From Dactylosporangium fulvum (lineage in GTDB: Bacteria; Actinomycetota; Actinomycetes; Mycobacteriales; Micromonosporaceae), in contig NZ_CP073720.1 in assembly GCF_025137375.1 (NCBI RefSeq), positions 4,116,501 to 4,180,500 of the forward strand: a stretch of DNA of 64,000 nucleotides. Reading direction: 5' to 3'. Below the pieces are notes generated by a model. It was not told the DNA's origin, made no database searches, and saw nothing but the letters and a program-made list of their open reading frames with translations. A program made the position numbers and the translations under genes. Within the stretch, counting starts at the first letter, position 1. Every line of letters begins with the position of its first letter. Positions 28,329 to 36,195 of the stretch are shown one piece after another.

Positions 28329-29141
28329 GTGAACACCCGACTGCTGGTATGCGACGCCGCCCACTTCCGGATCGACTACGAGATCAACCCATACATGGAC
28401 ACCTGCGTGCAGCCCGACCCGGCCGCCGCGGCGGCCGAGCACGCGGCGATCGTGGCCGCGCACCTGGCGGCCGGCCGGCAGGTCGAGTACGTGCCCTCCG
28501 CGCCCGAGTGCCCCGACATGGTCTTCACCGCCAACGCGGCCCTCGTCCGGGGCCACCGGGCGGTGCTGGGATTCCCTCCGCCGGAGCGCAAGGCGGAGCT
28601 GCCGTACTTCCAGGAGTGGCTGGTCGGCAACGGCTACGAGGTCATCGAGGCGCCGTACCCGTTCAGCGGCCAGGGCGACGCACTCGCCTGCGGCAACCTG
28701 CTGTTCGCCGGCTACGGGCAGCGCACCGACCGGCGCATGCACGCCGTCCTCGCCCGCGAGCTGGACTACGAGATCGTGCCGCTGCGCACCGTCGGTCCAC
28801 AGTGGTACGACCTGGACCTCGCGGTGGCCGTCATCGGCAACCCGCACACCGTCGCGTACTGCCCGGAAGCGCTCGACGAGCCCAGCCGCCGCCGGATGCG
28901 GGGCCTCGGGCTCGACCTCATCGAGGTGCCCGCCGCGGACGCCTCGCGCCTCGCGCTCAACCTCGTCAGCGACGGCACCACGGTCACCATGACCCGCGGC
29001 GCGCCCAGGCTCGCCGCCGAGCTGCGCGCCCGTGGCCTCGACGTCGTCGAGCTCGACACGACCGAGCTCGCCAAGGGCGGCGGCGGGGTCCGCTGCACCG
29101 CGCTGACGCTCGACAACCCGCCTGCGGGCAGGCCGGCATGA
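28329..29141 (+). CDS. DDAH/amidinotransferase-superfamily hydrolase
   Basis: A 270-residue enzyme of the arginine-modifying superfamily, closest in style to dimethylarginine dimethylaminohydrolase. Features are MVFTANAALVRG, FSGQGDALACGNLLFAGYGQ (acid and substrate loop), IGNPHTVAYCPEAL and the catalytic Cys in GGGGVRCTALTLDN near the C-terminus. Members turn arginine or methylarginines into citrulline or ornithine-like products. Inside this operon it may prepare or modify a guanidino-bearing monomer, or simply make citrulline; that is inference. The start GTG 28329 follows AAGGAG by 11 bases, 59 bases after the synthetase. Confidence 0.85.
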   Translation: MNTRLLVCDAAHFRIDYEINPYMDTCVQPDPAAAAAEHAAIVAAHLAAGRQVEYVPSAPECPDMVFTANAALVRGHRAVLGFPPPERKAELPYFQEWLVGNGYEVIEAPYPFSGQGDALACGNLLFAGYGQRTDRRMHAVLARELDYEIVPLRTVGPQWYDLDLAVAVIGNPHTVAYCPEALDEPSRRRMRGLGLDLIEVPAADASRLALNLVSDGTTVTMTRGAPRLAAELRARGLDVVELDTTELAKGGGGVRCTALTLDNPPAGRPA

Positions 29142-29869
29142 TCGCCGTGCGGCGCGTCGCGTCCGTGGCGAGCCGCGTGTCGTCGTGGTGGCCCGGCCGG
29201 GTGCGTACCACCCGGCCGGTGGCCCTCGTCTACCGTGGCCCGGCGTCCTTGCCCGGCTGCCCGGAGGCGGTCGCCGCGCTGCTCGGCGCGAGCCGGTGGC
29301 GCTTCGACATCCGCTACGTCGGCCCCGACGAGGACCGGCCGGTCTCCGCGGAGACCCTCGCCGGCGCGGCACTCTACGCGCAGCCCGGCGGCGGCACGCT
29401 CGCGAAGGGCTACCGGCACCTGCGCCGGCACCGGTCCGCGATCCGCGAGTACGTGCACGGCGGCGGCCGGTACCTCGGCTTCTGCCTCGGCGGTTACCTC
29501 GCCGGGGCGACGCCCGGCTTCGACCTGCTGCCCGGCGACACCGACCAGTACATCGCCTCGTCCGACGCCACCGTCGAGTCCGAGGACAACACCCTGGTCG
29601 AGGTCGCCTGGCGGGGCCGGAGCCGGATGCTGTTCTTCCAGGACGGCCCGTACTTCTGGGTCCGCCCGTCCGCCGCCGCGACGGTCGTCGCCACGTATCC
29701 CAACGGCACCGCCGCGGCTCTCGTCGCCCGTTTCGGCCAGGGCTGCGTCGGTGTCGTCGGGCCGCACCCGGAGGCGACCGGCGACTGGTTCACCGACGCC
29801 GGGCTGACCGTCGACCGGCTCGGTGTCGACCTCGGCCTCGACCTGGTCGATACGGTGATGCGGCCATGA
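29138..29869 (+). CDS. BPL_N / class I GATase-like protein (copy 1)
   Basis: A 243-residue protein resembling the N-terminal domain of eukaryotic biotin-protein ligase, a glutamine-amidotransferase-like fold. The nucleophile elbow is RYLGFCLGGYLAG with the Cys, and a late VVGPHPEATGDW supplies a His/Glu pair. VALVYRGPAS and LYAQPGGGTLAKGY are typical of the family. The N-terminus has only a weak hydrophobic stretch. It shares its layout with the second copy at 31686-32447. ATG 29138 overlaps the DDAH stop by 4 bases. No reaction is established for bacterial members to my knowledge; an amide-forming or hydrolysing role on the polymer is a guess. Confidence 0.8.
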   Translation: MIAVRRVASVASRVSSWWPGRVRTTRPVALVYRGPASLPGCPEAVAALLGASRWRFDIRYVGPDEDRPVSAETLAGAALYAQPGGGTLAKGYRHLRRHRSAIREYVHGGGRYLGFCLGGYLAGATPGFDLLPGDTDQYIASSDATVESEDNTLVEVAWRGRSRMLFFQDGPYFWVRPSAAATVVATYPNGTAAALVARFGQGCVGVVGPHPEATGDWFTDAGLTVDRLGVDLGLDLVDTVMRP

Positions 29870-31689
29870 CCGCGCCGACGATCGAGCGGACGGCCGAGCA
29901 GGCGGCCACCGAGCCGGCCGCCGCACCGCGGCGCAAACCGCGGCTGGTGGGCGTCGACGCGGCCCGGGGCGCGTCGCTGCTCGGCATGATCACCCTGCAC
30001 TCGCTGTACGAGGCCGACGCGGCCGGCAACCCGACCTGGTCCGCTTCGGTCTTCAGCGGCCGGGCCGCGGCGGCGTTCGCGGTGCTCGCCGGGGTCGGCG
30101 TCGCGCTCGCGACCGGTCGCCGCCGGGTGACCCGCGCCGACGCGCCGGGCACCATCGCCCTGCTCGCCGTCCGCGCCCTGGCCATCGGGGCGGTCGGGCT
30201 GGTGCTCGGCCAGCTCGACACCGAGCTCAACGCGGTCATCCTGGCGTACCTCGCGGTCGTGTTCCTGGTCGCGATCCCGCTGGTGTTCCTGCCGACCTGG
30301 GCCGTCGCCACGATCGGCGTGCTGCTGGCGACCGCCGGCCCGTTCGGCGACCATGTCCTCCTGCCGCGCCTGCCGGATCCGCTTCTGGGCGACCCGACGT
30401 TCGCCCGGGTCTTCGGCGACCCGATCGGCACGCTCATCGAGCTGGCGTTCACCGGCTTCTATCCGACGCCGGCGTGGCTGGCGTACATGTCGGCCGGCGT
30501 CGTGATCGGACGGCTGAACCTCACCCGGCTGCGGGTCGTGATCTCGCTGCTCGCCGGCGGCACGGTCCTCGCCGTCGCCGCGCACACCACCTCGTGGCTG
30601 TTGCTGCACCGCTACCACGGCCTGGACCGGATCTGGGCCGCCCAGCCGGCCAGCGGGATCTCCGTCGAGGACACCACCGAGCTGCTCAAACTCGGCGACG
30701 ACGGCAACACGCCCACGTCGACCTGGTGGTGGCTCGCGGTCGACACCCCGCACACGAGCGCGCCGCTCGACCTGCTGGGCACCACCGGGACGGCCGTGGC
30801 CGTCCTGGGCCTGATGCTGCTCATCGGCCGGGCCCGGCACAAGGTCACCCGGTGGCTGTCCGTGGCCGTCCTGCTGCCGCTGTCCGCGGCCGGCGGCATG
30901 ACCCTGACCTTCTACAGCGCGCACGTGTTGTTCATCAACTCCGACTTCGACGAGTACAACGCGACGACCGGCTGCATCGTGCAGCTCGTCGCCGTGGTCC
31001 TGCTCGCCGTCGCCGTGCGGTACACGGCCGGTCGCGGTCCGCTGGAGGCGATCGTCACCATGCTCGCCGCCCGCGCGCGCCTGCTGGCCGTCGCCGCGGC
31101 GGCACGCTGGGAGGCGCGTTCGGACGCCCGGGCCGCCGCGCGGGCGGCCAACTGGGCGGAGCTGTGGCCACCGGACGAGTCCCCGCCGTCCACACCCTCG
31201 GACGCCACGCCGGAACCGTCGCCGGACTCCGCTCCGGGCGCGGACGCGGACTCCGGGCCGGCGGCGACGACCCGTTCACGGCGGGAGCGGCGCGACCGGA
31301 GTCGCTGGCGGCGGTTCGGCCGGCACCGCCCGCAGTACGACGAGGCGGAGCCGTGGATCGTCTCCGACGAGCTGTGGCAGCGCATCAAACCGCTGCTGCC
31401 CGCGGCCGGGCGCACCGGCCTGCGGCGGCCCGACGACCGCCAGGCACTGTGCGCGGTCCTGTTCGTGCTCCACACCCGGGTGCCGTGGGAGCACCTGCCG
31501 GCGGAACTCGGGTTCGGCTCGGGTTTCGCGTGCCGCCGCAGGCTGGCACGATGGCAGGCGAGGGGGGCGTGGCAGAAGATGTACGAGGTGCTCCTCGCCG
31601 AGATACCCGGCGCCGACCGGCTGGCGTGGTCGAGGACCGTGCTGGACGCCCGATTCGTGCCGGCCCAACCCGGCGGTGAAGATCGGTGA
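29866..31689 (+). CDS. Membrane acyltransferase-like protein fused to an IS5-type transposase N-terminus
   Basis: A 607-residue fusion. Residues 25-400 form about ten membrane helices of the DUF1624/heparan-glucosaminide-acetyltransferase-like type, beginning RLVGVDAARGASLLGMITLH. A charged Pro/Ser/Asp and Arg linker (400-490) follows. Residues about 495-607 match the DUF4096 start of IS5-family transposases: PWIVSDELWQRIKPLLP, LFVLHTRVPWEHLPAELGFG and SRTVLDARFVPAQPGG, ending just past the first catalytic Asp. The rest of the transposase is absent. ATG 29866 overlaps the previous stop, and the next gene's GTG overlaps this stop, so the fused tail is built into the operon. Acylation of the polymer is inferred from position. 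Confidence 0.85.
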   Translation: MTAPTIERTAEQAATEPAAAPRRKPRLVGVDAARGASLLGMITLHSLYEADAAGNPTWSASVFSGRAAAAFAVLAGVGVALATGRRRVTRADAPGTIALLAVRALAIGAVGLVLGQLDTELNAVILAYLAVVFLVAIPLVFLPTWAVATIGVLLATAGPFGDHVLLPRLPDPLLGDPTFARVFGDPIGTLIELAFTGFYPTPAWLAYMSAGVVIGRLNLTRLRVVISLLAGGTVLAVAAHTTSWLLLHRYHGLDRIWAAQPASGISVEDTTELLKLGDDGNTPTSTWWWLAVDTPHTSAPLDLLGTTGTAVAVLGLMLLIGRARHKVTRWLSVAVLLPLSAAGGMTLTFYSAHVLFINSDFDEYNATTGCIVQLVAVVLLAVAVRYTAGRGPLEAIVTMLAARARLLAVAAAARWEARSDARAAARAANWAELWPPDESPPSTPSDATPEPSPDSAPGADADSGPAATTRSRRERRDRSRWRRFGRHRPQYDEAEPWIVSDELWQRIKPLLPAAGRTGLRRPDDRQALCAVLFVLHTRVPWEHLPAELGFGSGFACRRRLARWQARGAWQKMYEVLLAEIPGADRLAWSRTVLDARFVPAQPGGEDR

Positions 31690-32447
31690 ACCGCCGGGCG
31701 GTCCTGCTCGGCGTCGGCGGCATCGGCCTGCTGGCCACCGTCGCCGGTGTCGCCGTGGCCGGCTCGATGATGCTGTCGAAGGACCGGCCGCTGGCGCTGG
31801 TCTATCGCGGCCAGGCGGCGTGCTCGGGCTGCTCCGAGGCGGTGGCGGCACTCCTGCGGGGCGCGTCGGCCCGGTTCGACACCCAGTTCTGCGGCCCCGA
31901 CGAGGACGTGCAGATCTCCGCGGACACCCTTGCCAAGGCCGCCGTCTACGCCCAGCCGGGCGGCGGCGACGTGCGGAAGGCGTGGCGCAGGGTGCGGTCC
32001 CACGCCGACGACATCCGGAAGTTCGTCAACGACGGCGGTAACTATCTCGGCTTCTGCCTGGGCGCCTACCTGGCCGGCGCCGACCCCGGCTACGGCCTGC
32101 TCAACGGCATCGGCGTCGACGGGTACATCTACTCGAAGGGCGCCACGATCCGCGACACCGACGACACGGTGGTGGCCGTACGGTGGCGGGGGCAGCCGCG
32201 GCACATGTACTTCCAGGACGGCGCGGCCTTCTCGGTCAAGCCCGGCACCACCGCCACCGTGCTCGCCACCTACGACACCGGCGCCCCGGCGGCGCTCGTC
32301 ACGTCCTACGGCGCCGGCCGCGTCGGCGTGGTCGGCCCGCACCCGGAGGCCGACAGCTCGTGGTACAGCGACACCCGGTTGTCGAACCCGGACGGCATCC
32401 GCTTCGACCTGGGCCACGACCTGATCCAGACCACGTTCGGCGACTAA
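31686..32447 (+). CDS. BPL_N / class I GATase-like protein (copy 2), exported
   Basis: A 253-residue paralogue of the 29138-29869 product. It has the same PLALVYRGQAACSGCSEAVA start, VYAQPGGGDVRKAWRRV, the nucleophile elbow NYLGFCLGAYLAG and VVGPHPEADSSW. Unlike copy 1 it has a true N-terminal signal anchor (MNRRAVLLGVGGIGLLATVA), so it should face the outside. Two copies on opposite membrane faces around a membrane acyltransferase suggest steps on both sides. GTG 31686 overlaps the fusion gene stop by 4 bases. It is the last gene of the operon. Confidence 0.8.
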   Translation: MNRRAVLLGVGGIGLLATVAGVAVAGSMMLSKDRPLALVYRGQAACSGCSEAVAALLRGASARFDTQFCGPDEDVQISADTLAKAAVYAQPGGGDVRKAWRRVRSHADDIRKFVNDGGNYLGFCLGAYLAGADPGYGLLNGIGVDGYIYSKGATIRDTDDTVVAVRWRGQPRHMYFQDGAAFSVKPGTTATVLATYDTGAPAALVTSYGAGRVGVVGPHPEADSSWYSDTRLSNPDGIRFDLGHDLIQTTFGD

Positions 32448-32513
32448 CGCTGCGACCACCGGGCGCGGCTTCTTTCCCTTCTGCGGGATTTCCAGAGGAT
32501 TTGTCATACTAAG

Positions 32514-34385
32514 GTGAGCATCGTGGGGGGATACCACCTTGGCATCGACGTGGGGACGTCGCGCACGGCGGCGGTCCTCGCCGGGCCCGACGGACGGCGC
32601 GCACCGCTGCTGCTCGAGCCCTCCGCGGTGTGCCTGGACAGCGCGCCGCACCTCGCCGTCGGGCGGGACGCGATCGAGGCGGGACTGACGCACCCGGACC
32701 GGTTCGAGCCGTATCCGAAACGCGCCGTCGGACAGGGCTCCGTGCTGCTCGGCGGCGTCGAGTGCCCGGTGCGCAACCTGTTCGCCGCCACCCTCTCGCA
32801 CGTCGCCGCCGACGCCCACCGGGTCGCCGGGATGCCCATGTCGACGGTCACGATCGCCTGCCCGGCAGGCTGGGCACGTCCCCGGCAGACGATGCTGGAA
32901 CGGGCCGCGGCCCAGGTCGGGCTGCACCGTGCGCGGCTGGTGCCCGAGCCGGTGGCGGCGGCGCTCTTCGCGGAGGAGGCCGGCCTGCTGCCGGTCCCGG
33001 AGGGTGGCGCGGTCCTCGTGTGCGACGCGGGCGCCGGTGCGTTCGATGCGGCGGTCGTACGGCGAACGGGCCCGTCCTTCACCATCACCGCCGCACGGTC
33101 GGTGCCGGACGCGGGCGGCCTGGCGCTCGACACGGCGATCGCCGGGCACCTCGCCGCCGCGGCCGCGAACCGGCCGGTGGCGCGGTGGATGCCGGACCGG
33201 GCACTGCTGGACGCCGCACGGGCGGCACGCGAGGAACTGTCGACGGCCGCGGTGGCGCGGATCCCGGTCCCATGGGACCCGTCGGGCACGACCCTGTCCA
33301 GGCAGGATTTCGAGCGGATCGCCCGGCCGCTGCTCGACCGTGCGACGGCGGTCGTGGCGGCGGTGACGGCGGAGGCCGGCCACCCGGTCACGGGTGTGGT
33401 CATGACCGGCGGCGTGTCGCGGACACCGCTGGTCGCGCAATTGGTCGAGGCGTTGCTGGGCCTGCCGCCGGTCCGCCTCGAAGGCCCGGTCGTCGCCGAA
33501 GGCGCTCTGCTGGCCGATCCGTCGCTGCCCCGCCGCCCCGCGGCCGCCGCGGCCGAACCCGCGCCGGCCGAGGCGGCGGAGCCGCAGGAGACGACACCGG
33601 AGCCGGTGGCGGCCGTGCCGGAGCGGGTGGTGACCACGCGGCAGCCGGTGGCGACCGTGCCCGAGCCTGAGCCGGCCGAGGTGCCACGGCCGGAGCCCGA
33701 GCCGCGATTCGTGCCGATGACACCCGAGCCTGCTGTGGCAGGCGGCGCCGCGGTGATTCCTGTGCCGCCCGGAGCGGAGCCGGGCATCGCCGTGCCGCTG
33801 CGCCCTCCGGCGTCGCATCCGGCAGCGGTGCGGCCGAAGGCCGGCGCGCTGTCCCGCGTACGCCGGAAACTCACGCGAACCGGCGGCACGGAGCGCCAGG
33901 ACGCGCACGGTCACGCCGAGGCGCCGCGCGGGGAAGCGCCGCCGCTGTCCACCGTCGCGGTGTCACCGTCGCCGCTGTTCCCCACACCCAGCGTGACCCT
34001 CGCGGACCATTCCGCCCCGCCGAAGACCAGCAGGCGGAAGGCCGGGTCGCGGCCCGGTGGCCCCGGGGCGCCCCGGCGGCACCGGCGCACCGGGCGCAGG
34101 CTGGTGACCGCGGGGCTGACCCTCGCCGCCTGCCTGCTGGCGGCCGGCGGGGGAGTGTTCGTCGCCCTCGAGGTCACCGACGCCGTGCCCGAGCAGGGCT
34201 TCCGGGTCGGCGACTGCGTGGCGCAGGACGCCGACCGGGCGACCCGGGTCGACTGCGACGCCGGGAACGCATTCCAGATCACCGAGCGTCTCACACCCGC
34301 GGACCGCTGCCCCGACGCGGGGCAGCCGTTTGTCGTGCAGGGGCCGGCGCTCTTCTGCCTGGCGCCGGCGCACAGCCGGCAGTGA
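32514..34385 (+). CDS. Second membrane-anchored Hsp70-like protein with LppU-like ectodomain
   Basis: A 623-residue protein. The ATPase (about 8-345) has GIDVGTSRTAAVL, LVCDAGAGAFDAAVV and GVVMTGGVSRTPLV, with no peptide-binding domain. A long Pro/Glu/Ala linker runs to 525, then a membrane helix (RRLVTAGLTLAACLLAAGGG) and a 70-residue ectodomain with four cysteines (GDCVAQ, VDCDAG, DRCPDAG, LFCLAP) that resembles the LppU/SCO3897-type domain. It shares its build with the Hsp70-LCCL protein at 15090 but has a different sensor end. The start may be GTG 32514 or GTG 32523. It follows the polymer operon by 66 bases with no clear terminator between. Confidence 0.8.
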   Translation: MSIVGGYHLGIDVGTSRTAAVLAGPDGRRAPLLLEPSAVCLDSAPHLAVGRDAIEAGLTHPDRFEPYPKRAVGQGSVLLGGVECPVRNLFAATLSHVAADAHRVAGMPMSTVTIACPAGWARPRQTMLERAAAQVGLHRARLVPEPVAAALFAEEAGLLPVPEGGAVLVCDAGAGAFDAAVVRRTGPSFTITAARSVPDAGGLALDTAIAGHLAAAAANRPVARWMPDRALLDAARAAREELSTAAVARIPVPWDPSGTTLSRQDFERIARPLLDRATAVVAAVTAEAGHPVTGVVMTGGVSRTPLVAQLVEALLGLPPVRLEGPVVAEGALLADPSLPRRPAAAAAEPAPAEAAEPQETTPEPVAAVPERVVTTRQPVATVPEPEPAEVPRPEPEPRFVPMTPEPAVAGGAAVIPVPPGAEPGIAVPLRPPASHPAAVRPKAGALSRVRRKLTRTGGTERQDAHGHAEAPRGEAPPLSTVAVSPSPLFPTPSVTLADHSAPPKTSRRKAGSRPGGPGAPRRHRRTGRRLVTAGLTLAACLLAAGGGVFVALEVTDAVPEQGFRVGDCVAQDADRATRVDCDAGNAFQITERLTPADRCPDAGQPFVVQGPALFCLAPAHSRQ

Positions 34386-34386
34386 C

Positions 34387-34605
34387 CTACGGAACCGTCT
34401 TCTCGATCGCCGCCGGACCGAGCTCCTCCAGCTTCCGGCGGCTGCGTTCGACGTGTTTCGGCGTCGGGTCGTGTCCCTCGGCGACGGCGAGGTCCTCGGG
34501 ATCCCAGGGCTGGTCGGCCCCGGTCCGCACCTCGTGCAGCCCGGCCTGGTCGACGGTCCGCGCCGCCGCCGGGACACCGGAGATGATGGGGTCGTCCTCG
34601 GCCAT
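34387..34605 (-). CDS. Small hypothetical protein
   Basis: A 72-residue charged soluble protein from ATG 34605, with a strong AGGAGG ribosome site 6 bases upstream. The sequence reads MAEDDPIISGVPAAARTVDQ, then HEVRTGADQPWDPEDLAVAE and HVERSRRKLEELGPAAIEKT. No family is recognised. It converges on the Hsp70-like gene with a 1-base gap, so transcription of one must affect the other. The 34606-34868 stretch beyond it holds only a promoter-like site. Confidence 0.65.
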   Translation of the reverse strand: MAEDDPIISGVPAAARTVDQAGLHEVRTGADQPWDPEDLAVAEGHDPTPKHVERSRRKLEELGPAAIEKTVP

Positions 34606-34856
34606 GGCAAACCTCCTGTAGTCCATGCCGGTAACCAAGAATTCGACGTACCCGCTCCGGCACCGCCGTAACGGCTCATGCGGCGCAGGGGTTCCAGCCG
34701 CGGGCGGCGACAGGTGCCACCAGGCCACCCAGCGCGCCGACGGCGGCGGCCGGCAGGGTTCTGCGCCGCACCGCTCGTCCGCCTTAGGAAATCCCTTTCC
34801 TGACGAACGCGGCTCCATCCACATGCGCGCGTCAATGTGTTCGGCGCGGAGCCGAC

Positions 34857-34862
34857 TATCGT
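34857..34862 (+). promoter_or_regulatory. -10 box of a leaderless promoter
   Basis: TATCGT at 34857-34862 fits the TAnnnT form and lies 6 bases before ATG 34869. Transcription would start at or next to the ATG, so the desulfurase-like mRNA is probably leaderless. No good -35 box is seen. Confidence 0.45.
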
Positions 34863-34868
34863 CGCCGT

Positions 34869-36071
34869 ATGGCGTTCGACGTAGAACGGGTGCGGGCCGA
34901 GTACCCTGCGCTCGACGAGGGTTTTGTCCACTTCGACGGCGCGGCCGGCACGCTGGTCGCCGAGCCGGTCGCCCGGGCCGTCGCCAGTGTCCTGCGCGGC
35001 GCGGTCGCCAACCGCACGACCGCCTTCGCACCCGGCCGGCGGGCCCTGCGGATCCTCGCCGACGCGCGGGCCGCCGTCGCGGACCTCGTCGGCGCCGACC
35101 CCGACGGGGTGGTGTTCGGGCCCAGCGCCACCGCGCTCACCTACACGGTGGCCCGCAGCCTCGCCCGCACCTGGCGCCCGGGCGACAACGTGGTTGTGTC
35201 ACGCCTCGACCACGACGCGAACGTGCGCCCCTGGGTGCAGCTCGCCGGGCAGCACGGTGTCCAGGTGCGCTGGGCGGAGTTCGACCCGCAGACCGGTGCG
35301 CTGCCCATCGGGCAGTACGGCGAGCTGGTCGACGACCGCACCCGGCTCGTGGCGGTCACCGCGGCCAGCAACGCGATCGGCACGCGCCCCGACGTCGCCG
35401 CCGTGGCCGCGACCGCCCACGCGGCCGGCGCCCTGGTCTACGTCGACGGCGTCCACGCGACTCCGCACCTGCCCACCGACGTCACCGCGCTCGGCGCCGA
35501 CTTCTACGTCACCAGCGCGTACAAGTGGTCGGGTCCGCACATCGCGGCCTGCGCGGCGGCGCCGCAGCTGTGGGCCGGGACGGCGACGGACAAGCTGCTG
35601 CCGTCCCCGGACGAGGCACCGGAGCGGTTCGAGCTCGGCACCCCGAGCTTCGAGCAGCTCGCCGGCGTGACGGCGGCGGTGGAGTTCCTGGCGACGCTCG
35701 ACGACACCGCGCCCGGCACCCGCCGCGAGCGCGTCACGGCGTCGCTGGCGGCGGCACACCGGTACGACACCCGGCTCTTCCAGACCCTCCTGGAGGGCCT
35801 GCGTTCGACGCCGGGGGTGCGGATCCTGCCCGCCCCGGAAGGCGGCGCCCCGACGGTGTCGTTCCGCGTCGCCGGGCAGCACCCGGCGGAGACCTCGGCG
35901 GCCCTGGGCGAGAAGGGCATCTGCGTGTTCGCGGGCGACTACTACGCGTACGAGTACTTCCAGACGATGGGGTTGCGCGACTCGGGCGGCGCGGTGCGGG
36001 CGAGCGTCTACCACTACACGACGGACGACGACGTGACGCGCCTGCTGGAGGCGGTGGCCGCCCAGGCGTAG
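34869..36071 (+). CDS. Cysteine desulfurase-like PLP enzyme
   Basis: A 400-residue class V aminotransferase-fold protein of the cysteine-desulfurase-like group (TIGR01976 type). The PLP lysine lies in YVTSAYKWSGPHIAAC, the cofactor Asp/His in VYVDGVHATPHLP, and the phosphate region in SRLDHDANVRPW. The usual desulfurase active-site Cys loop is not obvious; YYAYEYFQTMGLRDSGG occupies that place, so sulfur transfer is uncertain. It may act on a related amino acid. It is a single gene with a leaderless-type promoter and a 12-bp hairpin beyond its stop. Confidence 0.85.
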   Translation: MAFDVERVRAEYPALDEGFVHFDGAAGTLVAEPVARAVASVLRGAVANRTTAFAPGRRALRILADARAAVADLVGADPDGVVFGPSATALTYTVARSLARTWRPGDNVVVSRLDHDANVRPWVQLAGQHGVQVRWAEFDPQTGALPIGQYGELVDDRTRLVAVTAASNAIGTRPDVAAVAATAHAAGALVYVDGVHATPHLPTDVTALGADFYVTSAYKWSGPHIAACAAAPQLWAGTATDKLLPSPDEAPERFELGTPSFEQLAGVTAAVEFLATLDDTAPGTRRERVTASLAAAHRYDTRLFQTLLEGLRSTPGVRILPAPEGGAPTVSFRVAGQHPAETSAALGEKGICVFAGDYYAYEYFQTMGLRDSGGAVRASVYHYTTDDDVTRLLEAVAAQA

Positions 36072-36150
36072 CACGCACCCGGATCGATCTGCCGCGCAAC
36101 GTCCTCGTCCGTGGCGGCCCGGTGCCCACCGGCGCGGACTGGTCCGACCT

Positions 36151-36180
36151 GCCCCGGCCGCCTGACGCGGCGGCCGGGGC
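36151..36180. terminator. Bidirectional terminator hairpin
   Basis: GCCCCGGCCGCC at 36151-36162 pairs perfectly with GGCGGCCGGGGC at 36169-36180 around TGACGC. It sits between the convergent ends of the desulfurase-like gene (36071) and the TPR gene (36196), so it could stop both. Confidence 0.7.
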
Positions 36181-36195
36181 TCGATGCGCCGCGCT

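Noticed and set aside
31348..31689. A complete insertion sequence at the end of the acyltransferase gene
   Set aside because: No DDE catalytic remainder, no terminal inverted repeats and no target duplication are visible; only the N-terminal segment is present, in frame.
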